From Owenia fusiformis (taxonomy: Eukaryota > Annelida > Polychaeta > Sabellida > Oweniidae), in assembly GCA_903813345.2 (NCBI GenBank), contig CAIIXF020000011.1:129001-193000 (forward strand): a DNA stretch of 64,000 nucleotides. Direction: 5' to 3'. Numbering within the stretch: position 1 is the stretch's first letter; the number at the start of each line of letters is the position of its first letter. The translations under genes were made by a program, and so were the position numbers. Shown piece after piece: positions 55,894-64,000 of the stretch. The notes beneath the pieces were generated by a model. The model was not told the DNA's origin. It was given only the letters and a program-made list of their open reading frames with translations, and ran no database searches.

Positions 55894-58800
55894 ATGCAGG
55901 GCCAACAAAACATGCCGATGCCCCCGGGCAGTGATTTTGGTCTCCAGGCGGCAAGAGAAAGAGCACTGCGATCTGTCTTCGGTATGTTGAATATTACATT
56001 TACTCAAAAAATCACTTTTGCACAGTTTTGTGCTGTAGATTCAGAGTTTCACATCATAAAGTATTGAAAAATATTCCATTGATTTGAAAACAAGAAAATT
56101 GGAGTCGGGGCAATCTGCGCGAGATTCGGTTTTTACTTGGTTCGGTTTTTCATTAAAGAAAGTATTTCACTCCCATGATTCAAAGTGCTTTTCTGCCATC
56201 GGTTCGGTTTAAGTTTGTACAACACACGTCTACAAATCCGGGGCAGGTTGATATTATGTCATTACATTTGTTTTGGGTGTATTCTTTTTGTTTTGGCACA
56301 AAACAAAAATATTCCCACAATATATGGTGCATTATGGGTAGGGACTGCTGTGAAATAATGAATGGAAGTGACATCTACCTCAAATTAAATGTTCTTATTA
56401 AGTTATTAATCGCGCATGATTGATTATAATTTGAACCAATTAAATTGCTGGATTTAGTGCGCATGCGCTAAAAACCGAACCTAAAAATGGAATCTCGCGC
56501 AGATTGCCTCTAGTGGAAAATTGCAGCAAACTCCCCGTAAAGCTCACAGACCTCTGCCAGATTACCTCCTGTGTCTAGGCTCAATAAATATACTCAAGGA
56601 CTAAAGCCACACATCCAAGAAAGCGTCTGTTGTTAAAATCATAAAATAAGCGATCGTATATCTTCGGCGGCTATATCCATTGTTCAAATGATTATTCCCG
56701 AAGTCAAATGCCTTTTCTGAGAATGTGACGCCACTCCGGATGACGTCACATCAGAGATTACCGAGAAGTCCCATGACGTTTCTTTAAACTCCTGTAGAAA
56801 CAATAACAACGGTTTGGCTACGGGATCCTTTACTTTCATTGGCTGTTTGTGATGTGACGTAATTTGATAGACGAACAACATCGGGTACCGCCAGAAATTA
56901 CCGAATCACTCCATTATCTTTATGCTCTGAAAATTTGAAACAAATGTCCCAGGAAAATTCGAATTACAGCGTCAATGGATATCGTGCAACCATTCAAGCT
57001 AATACATAAAGAAGAGATAACAGGGTAAATATCGATCAATCTATGTCTGACAGATGGAAAAAATAAAGGTCAGTACATATTTTTGGATGGTCATTTTTTG
57101 ATGTACCATTTTTTGCTTGAGTCTCATCTTCCCATATGTCCTTTGAGCCTACTACCAATAGGGGCTGGATCTGGCTCCGGATCTGTGGTAAGGCTAGCCT
57201 AGTCCTGGTCACCAGGACCTTGTATCAACTCCTGACATATATTGGCCAACCAAGAAGACAGAGATGTAACCTTATTACAAGGACTATCATATCCTGCTGA
57301 ACAAAAATCACCACTCCCAAAATAAAAGTTCGAAGTATGTTAGCCTATAGTCTCTAGCAGTATAAGGGGTTACTTAGGTCCAAAGCCTTCTCTATATTCC
57401 GGCTTTGAGTGATTGTTACAGCTGACTAAATCAATATTTGTAAATCATGGTGACATACGCACATTTGTAACGGTATACTTAAATAAAACATACCTTTATG
57501 CATACATTTGCAGAATATCAGCTCATATCCCCATCTTAAGGTAATGGTAAAGTTAATAAAAAGTACAAAAAATGGCAGCCATATTTTTTTGATAAGTCAC
57601 AAGATTTTGTATTCTGTTTTCCTTATATATGAATGCATTTCCTGACTAAAGAGACATGTCAAAGAAAACTTCACATTTAAACACATTTTTTATAACTATG
57701 AATTGGAGGTGCTTGGGTCCCTAAAGCTAGCAAGGAGACAGTGAAATGAGGATAACTTTTCAAAATTTCAAGGAGTGGGATTGCGATGGAGACATATTTG
57801 TAAGACTCCAAAATTTCCACAAATCATCTTACCTTGCCAAGGAACATCAAAACATCAACTTTAGCATGAAAATGTGTACTTCTTGCATTGTTAGAGTAGA
57901 ATAAAGCTCAAACCATTGTGAATTCTAAATATTTCATGTCCACTATTTTTTTGCTTGGACTATTTTCTAGTCCAAAGTAATCCTCACTCATGTATCCATT
58001 GTTTAATCATTTATAAAACCTCAATTATGTATCTATCATGAGTATTATACTTAGATAAAATATACTAGTAATAATCCATGCCACTTGGTGAAGTCACAAA
58101 AACTTGTATGAGGATTAATAAGAAAAATATAGAAGTTAGAGCTGGCATCGAATAGGATTTTAATGTCGACATGTCGGAGCTCTTGATCGACAACGATATC
58201 GACATTGTCAGGTCCAATGATATTCGAAAAATGAAAAAAATTTTGAAGAAAGACCGTCTGAATTTTAGATTTTCTAGGCTTGTAATTAGCAATACGATGC
58301 ACAATAGTCATCCTCAGTTGTATGTTTTATATTTAACTTACAGGTAAACCATGTTCAAGTATCAGACTTTGACGAAAACGCAATAAATAGACATAAAACT
58401 ACGATTTCTGTTGTTATTTCCGGGCAGCCATTGAAAATAAATCTCGAGGGTAAATCTCGAGGGGCACCGAGACCTAATTCGAGAGCAGGAAGTCGATCAA
58501 AACAAAAAAGAAAATTTGAAAATGTAGGCAGTAAACTTCACTAAAATACACCATACAGCAGGTATTAACAAAGATTTTAATTCATAGGGAAATAGCTTAT
58601 TATGTTGTGAGTTCTGACTGTCGATCAAGAGACGTTGTGTCGACATGGGTGTCGCAGAGAGCATTCGACTGACAATCGACCATTCCGACATTTGATGCCA
58701 GCTCTAATAGAAGTAGTTCCGGCAAACAAAATGGTGGACATGAAACTATGGTTTGAGCTTTATCATACTCTAACAATGCAAGAAGTGCACATTTTCATGC

Positions 58801-61800
58801 TAAATTTGATGTTCCTTGGCAAGGTAAGATTATTTGTGGAAATTTTGGATTCTTGCAAATGTGTGACTTGCAAGGCTATACTCCTTGAAACTTTCAAAAA
58901 TTAACCTAATTTCACGGTCTTCATGCTAGCTTTGGGGACCCATGCACCTCCAATTCATAGTTAAAAAAATGCATTTAAATGTGAAGTTTTCTTTGACATA
59001 GTCAGGAAATGCATTCATATATAAGGAAAACCGATACAAAATTTTGTGACTTTACCAAAAAAATATGGCTGCCATTTTTTTGTACTTTAGAATAACTTTA
59101 CCATTACCTTAATCGATTGTTATATATATTTTAATTTAGCCAACTGAAGTGGGATTTCATTTCAAAATGGCCTCCATTTTTCTGCCGAGTGAGCTGTATT
59201 AATGGCAGGTCCTTGAGTTTGAGGCAGACCCTAAGATTCGGAATATTTGATACAAGTCCTTTGGACTTGTAAGTCAAAAATTTACAAGTCCATCCAAAAA
59301 ATACAAGCCAAAAAGGACTTTTAAATCTGAACGTTACAAGTCCAATAAATCACTTACCATATTCTTTAGGGGCGCTTAGAAAAATCAGAATAATAGAGTT
59401 GTCCAACTGAGCTCTATATGTACTTGGTCCTGAAGACCCCCTCCCCCACCAACCATCTGTGTTTTTAATGTGCCCATATATGAAAGAAGAAAAACAGGAA
59501 TTTCATGAGGCTAGTAAAGTTTTCTTGCCAAAAATCAGAAACATCAGAACGGGGTATGAGCATATCTCTGCAATAATGGCATGGATTGTTATTGGAGAGT
59601 TTACCGTAAAGATCGCTAAATGAACCAAGAATCAATTGCAAAAATTCCCAATAGAGCCCTGCGAATTGAATGAAGAGTTTTCCCGGATTATCTTTATCAT
59701 TTCCGCAAAAGATCGTCGGATATTTATCTAGTGTTATACCTCAAGATCCCACTCAAGTTAACTGTAAAAGTCTTAAGAATATCGAGAAATGTTAAAAAGA
59801 GAAAGAAAATTTTATTCTAAAGTTCATGACCTTGACCGTCAAGTTCACATGCGCAAACGGCAGCAAATTTAATTGGTTATTGCGAGCTGAAGTTAGGCAT
59901 ATAAGCCATTGAGATCACGCCTTACTTACGTGTGCGAGCGGAAGTAAGCAGATTTATAAATTTGAACCAATGAGGATGCGACTTACTTACCTGTTTGGAT
60001 CGGCATCCACGGAAAAACAAAATGAAAAATGAAATTGAAGTTTCAAACTTTTATTCATATTACCGCGGATCAAGGAAACCATGACCAATTATGACGTATA
60101 TAGTCAAACAAGGTAAGCTCATAGGTCGTTTTGAAATACGCCAGGGGGACTTGTATTTTGTGACGAAGCACGCCAGCCACTAAAACTAGACTCGGGTAAA
60201 TAAGGGGTATTCTCTGCCATAGGAATTTCCCACAGATGGCAGAATTTTTCTTGGGAAATACCTCCTAAAGAAAGCAAATCCTGATATCTGTGGAATTTCC
60301 GAACAGACCCTTGGCATCAGGTGAAAATCTGGGGCATTGCCACCTGATCAGTTACCGTTTACGTTAGCATGACCATATCGATAAAAGGATATGTCTAATT
60401 TGAAGTTTCAATAAAGAAATCGTATAAAACAAAAATATTGAAGATCGCCACTCTCTTTCATGTCTGTATCTGGCTTGTTACACCATGGCTCCCTTGAGGC
60501 GCCATCAGGGGAGTGCCAGATTCATTGATATAATTCCTCAGTTTTGTGAAGTGGAACTTTTAAAATGGTAACAATCTGCACACACTTTCTGGGGTTTCAA
60601 TAACAGCCGACAAAACGCCGCTTTAAATCCCTGTTACGCCGGTTTAAATTTTGAGAAAAAAAAATTGAAAAATAAAGTTTTACTGTGGAGGACGGGTTTG
60701 AAGAGTTCCATCAAATTATTACTGTGGGGGATGGGTTTGAAGAGTTCCACCAAATTATTATTGTGGAGGATGGGATTGAAGAGTTCTACCAAATTATTAC
60801 TGTAGAGGATGGGTTTGAAGAGTTCTACCAAATTATTACTGTGGGGGATGGGGTTTGAAGAGTTACACCAAATTATTACTGTGGGGGATGGGTTTGAAGA
60901 GTTCCACCAAATTATTATTGTGGAGGATGGGATTGAAGAGTTCTACCAAATTATTACTGTAGAGTATGGGTTTGAAGAGTTACACCAAATTATTACTGTG
61001 GGGGATGGGTTTGAAGAGTTCCACCAAATTATTATTGTGGAGATGGGTTTGAAGAATTACACCAAATTATTACTGTGGGGATGTGATTAAAGAGTTCCAC
61101 CAAATTATTACTGTCAGTGGAGGATGGGTTTGAAGAGTTCCAAAAATTATTACTGTAGAGGATTGGTTGAAGAATTCCACCAAATTATTACTGTGGGGGA
61201 TGGGGTTTGAAGAGTTACACCAAATTATTACTGTGGAGGATGGGTTTGAAGAGTTCCACCAAATTATTACTGTGGATGATGGGTTTGAAGAGTTCCACCA
61301 AATTATTACTGTGGAGGATGGGTTTGAAGAGTTCCACCAAATTATTACTGTGGAGGATGGGTTTGAAGAGTTCCACCAAATTATTACTGTGGAGGATGGG
61401 TTTGAAGAGTTCCACCAAATTATTACTGTGGAGGATGGGTTTGAAGAGTTCCACCAAATTATTACTGTGGAGGATAGGTTTGAAGAGTTCCACCAAATTA
61501 TTACTGTGGAGGATGGGTTTGAAGAGTTCCACCAAATTATTACTGTGGAGGATGGGTTTGAAGAGTTCCACCAAATTATTACTGTGGAGGATGGGTTTGA
61601 AGAGTTCCACCAAATTATTACTGTGGAGGATGGGTTTGAAGAGTTACACCAAATTATTACTGTAGAGGATGGGTTTGAAGAGTTCCACCAAATTATTACT
61701 GTGGAGGATGGGTTTGAAGAGTTACACCAAATTATTACTGTGGAGAATGGGTTTGAAGAGTTCCACCAAATTATTACTGTGGAGGATGGGTTTGAAGAGT

Positions 61801-63741
61801 TCCACCAAATTATTACTGTGGAGGATGGGTTTGAAGAGTTCCACCAAATTATTACTGTGGAGGATGGGTTTGAAGAGTTCCACCAAATTATTACTGTGGA
61901 GATGGGTTTGAAGAATTACACCAAATTATTACTGTGGAGGATGGGTTTGAAGAGTTCCACCAAATTATGACTGTGGAGGATGGGTTTGAAGAATTCCACC
62001 AAATTATTACTGTGGGGGATGGGGTTTGAAGAGTTCCACCAAATTATTACTGTGGAGGATGGGTTTGAAGAGTTCCACCAAATTATTACTATTAGATGAT
62101 CTTTCTGCATTTCAGTGGGGAACATTTCTTACGACACAACTGAGGAACAATTGAGGGAAATATTCAGCCAAGTTGGACCAGTCATTAGCTTCAGGTAAAT
62201 TTGTGCTTCATTAAACAATGGGTGCTTCATTTCTGAATGTGTGCTCTATTAGATGGGTGCTTCATTTCTGAATGTGTGCTCTATGGTTTGAATGTGTCAT
62301 TACTGAATGTTCGCTCTTAAATGCTCGCTTAATTATTGAATTGGTGCTTTATTGTATGTGCGATTTATTACTGAATCTGTGCTTTATCAATTGCTGGATT
62401 TCAGTATATGCTAAGGTGCTCAAACCAATATACTAGCAATATTTTTGTTCTTTTTCTGTAGGCTGGTATATGACCGAGAAACTGGGAAACCAAAAGGTTA
62501 TGGATTCTGTGAATATGAAGACGTTGAAACTGCACAGAGTGCTATGAGGAACCTCAACAACTTTGACCTGAGTGGACGTCCTCTGAGAGTTGGCGTGGCT
62601 GCAGGGGAACAGACAGCCAAAGAGGAGAGTCGGGCAATGCAGCAAGCTCTTGGCGGAGTAGCACTTGAGGTCAGTAGGGGGAGTAGCACTTGAGGTCAGT
62701 AGGGGGAGTAGCACTTGAGGTCAGTAGGGGGAGTAGCACTTGAGGTCAGTAGGGGGAGTAGCACTTAAGGTCAGTAGGGGGAGTAGCACTTAAGCTCAGT
62801 AGGGGGAGTAGCACTTAAGCTCAGTAGGGGGAGTAGCACTTGAGGTCAGTAGGGGGAGTAGCACTTAAGCTCAGTAGGGGGAGTAGCACTTAAGCTCAGT
62901 AGGGGGAGTAGCACTTAAGCTCAGTAGGGGGAGTAGCACTTGAGGTCAGTAGGGGAGTAACAATTGAGATAATAGGGGGAGATCACTTTGATATTTGAAA
63001 TTTTCCAGGTTTAAATTAGTGATGAATGCCATGTTGTGTAACTAACTACCAAGAAGTTGTAATAATTCTTATTCTTATAGTTAACTCTTGTGAACCATTT
63101 GGGATTATACAATCAGCTTCTTAATCAAATACAACTTTTCTAACTTTTTGCAAGCTGTGACTCTCTTCATTCACATCCACACTTTGCCATCTGAATTAAA
63201 TATGCTTTTTGACTTGATATTATGAAATAAATCTTTCCAAATATGTTTTAGAATCTCCTATAGCTACCAGGGTTGAATTTGAACATTTTAAACTGACCAT
63301 AAATAAAACTTAAATTTTTCTAAATTTTTATTTCAGAGTCCATATGGAGAAGAGGTTGAGCCTGAAAAAGCCCCAGAAGCCATATCTAAAGCTGTGGCCA
63401 GTTTACCACCAGAGCAAATGTTTGAGCTCATGAAACAAATGAAGGTATTCTGATACTATTCAAAAATTGAACTTATGTATTATATCAAATTAAAATTTAT
63501 TTCACCATTTCACATATCAATGGGTTAAAAGTCATGACACTAAGTTGATGAAAGATATTGTGTTTCATTTGTTTAACATATTTTACTTGTCTTAACATTC
63601 ATTTAATGCTGTTTGTTGTAGTTGTGTATCCAAAACAACCCAAGTGAGGCCCGCAACATGCTCCTGCAGAACCCACAACTTGCCTATGCTCTGCTACAAG
63701 CTCAGATTGTAATGAAGATTGTTGATCCTCATGTTGCCATG
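55894..63741 (+). CDS. CSTF2: Cleavage stimulation factor subunit 2 (CstF-64), first 5 exons
   Basis: CstF-64 binds the GU-rich element downstream of poly(A) sites during 3' end processing of pre-mRNA. Exons: 55894-55981, 62116-62194, 62462-62669, 63337-63444, 63622-63741, frame kept throughout, continuing past the window. The RRM has RNP2 VFVGNI (split between exons 1 and 2) and RNP1 KGYGFCEY (exon 3). Exon 4 and 5 give the hinge that binds CstF-77 and symplekin: [33 protein letters not shown] and [18 protein letters not shown], almost as in human. The N-terminal leader [16 protein letters not shown] is longer than human, which I take as lineage-specific. The frame is open further up to an ATG at 55804 inside MPC1 exon 1, but the ATG at 55894 is preferred. 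The Gly/Met-rich C-terminal half is outside. Confidence 0.95.
56102..56515. mobile_element. hAT-type MITE with GAAAATTG 8-bp duplication
   Basis: The right end, inverted, reads CACTAGAGGCAATCTGCGCG; the left end GAGTCGGGGCAATCTGCGCG. Arms of about 45 bp share GCAATCTGCGCGAGATT and TTCGGTTTTT. GAAAATTG flanks at 56094-56101 and 56516-56523. It is 414 bp and lies in CSTF2 intron 1. Confidence 0.85.
57540..59108. mobile_element. TTAA element with about 400-bp terminal inverted repeats
   Basis: TTAA at 57536-57539 and 59109-59112 flanks a 1569-bp element that begins GGTAATGGTAAAGTTA and ends with its complement. The arms match, with some divergence, for about 400 bp each (57540-57950 and 58715-59108), sharing AAAATGGCAGCCATA, GGAGGTGC and CAAGGAACATCAAA words. 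A smaller hAT MITE is nested between the arms. No transposase seen. Confidence 0.85.
58137..58706. mobile_element. hAT MITE nested in the TTAA element, ATAGAAGT duplication
   Basis: TAGAGCTGGCATC at the left and GATGCCAGCTCTA at the right, flanked by ATAGAAGT at 58129-58136 and 58707-58714. The 8-bp duplication and TAGAG tip are typical of hAT. 570 bp, no transposase. Confidence 0.88.
59113..60679. other. CSTF2 intron 1, mixed repeat remains
   Basis: Contains a segment with ACAAGTCCTTTGGACTTGTA palindromes (59253-59345) and, at about 60228-60300, an inverted relative of 55612-55670 sharing CCCAAGAAAAATTCTGCCAT. Both pairs look like remnants of short dispersed elements. No exon seen. Confidence 0.5.
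60680..62092 (+). repeat. 39-bp array in CSTF2 intron 1
   Basis: About 36 copies of TTATTACTGTGGAGGATGGG plus TTTGAAGAGTTCCACCAAA. The period is 13 codons, so long frames stay open on both strands (for example 61167-61970, 267 codons), but the strict periodicity and lack of a start or a splice context argue against coding. It ends 24 bp before the exon 2 acceptor. Central copies (61240-61640) are nearly identical, marking recent expansion. Confidence 0.95.
62200..62400. repeat. Degenerate GTGCTTCATTTCTGAATGTG array in CSTF2 intron 2
   Basis: Five or so decayed copies of roughly 25-45 bp fill most of this short intron between exons 2 and 3. Confidence 0.65.
62670..62965 (+). repeat. 25-bp array from CSTF2 exon 3 end plus 5' splice site
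   Basis: Twelve copies of GTCAGTAGGGGGAGTAGCAC TTGAG follow the exon. AGTAGCACTTGAG is the exon end (codons GVALE) and GTCAGT the donor. Reading past the donor gives a TGA in one unit. TTGAG and TTAAG forms alternate in a pattern that suggests block duplication. Confidence 0.95.
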
Positions 63742-64000
63742 GTGAGTAGATATTACTATGGTAGCAGTCATTATTGTTGTCATAGTGATTTGTTGTTATA
63801 CAGATTATGGTCAATGCTGCCTAATCTAGAACACATTGACTGGAAAAAAGGTGCTTAAAAGGTGCGAATTTGGTGATTTTTTCTGTACTTGCAGAGAAAA
63901 AATATGAAAATAACATGTCATTGCATTTCTGACTTAATCTAAAATAAAGGAATTGGCACTCATCATTAAAATGAATCCATTCCAAAATTCTGTGCTGAAC

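Noticed and set aside
61167-61970. 267-codon open frame as a repeat-protein gene
   Set aside because: It is the 39-bp minisatellite read in one frame; other frames on both strands are open too, there is no start context, and it lies in CSTF2 intron 1.

Overview
The window is animal nuclear DNA: AT-rich, dense in introns with GT/AG borders, and holding a non-LTR retrotransposon, many short inverted-repeat transposons and a very heavy load of minisatellites. The protein matches are animal-wide, so I would say a marine-type bilaterian invertebrate and go no further. Gene names rest on reading the translated exons against family sequences I remember; no search was run.

Layout: four host genes in two divergent pairs. 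CCT2 (chaperonin subunit beta) runs leftward from 15414 and leaves the window at its left edge with 12 exons seen. CCDC83 (coiled-coil protein) runs rightward from 19085 to 37613. A 13.9 kb intergenic stretch follows, mostly a decayed inverted-repeat DNA transposon (41302-49634) into which a Tx1/L1-like LINE (about 42062-46942) has jumped. MPC1 (mitochondrial pyruvate carrier 1) runs leftward from 55835 to 51488. CSTF2 (cleavage stimulation factor 64 kDa) runs rightward from 55894 out of the right edge. The MPC1 and CSTF2 start codons are only 58 bp apart.

The outstanding pattern is that minisatellites grow out of splice junctions. At ten exon edges in all four genes, on both strands, the tandem unit next to the exon is made of the exon edge, its real splice site and a piece of intron, repeated from a few to about 43 times. 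Seven involve 5' splice sites and three involve 3' splice sites. In nine arrays a shift to a copied site meets a stop at once; the CCT2 exon 10 array (96 bp unit) stays open and in frame. Other arrays in the window (45, 43, 29, 38, 39 and 13/26 bp units) show no exon content. Tandem repeats make up very roughly 30 percent of the window.

Two host-gene details deserve attention: a predicted 4-nt microexon in MPC1 (53815-53818) that exactly restores the conserved S-T-H-F-W motif, and a pair of homologous 69-bp phase-0 exons in CCDC83 (27477-27545 and 28260-28328) where the human protein, as I recall it, has room for only one 23-residue segment, suggesting mutually exclusive splicing. No tRNA, rRNA or CRISPR array was seen.
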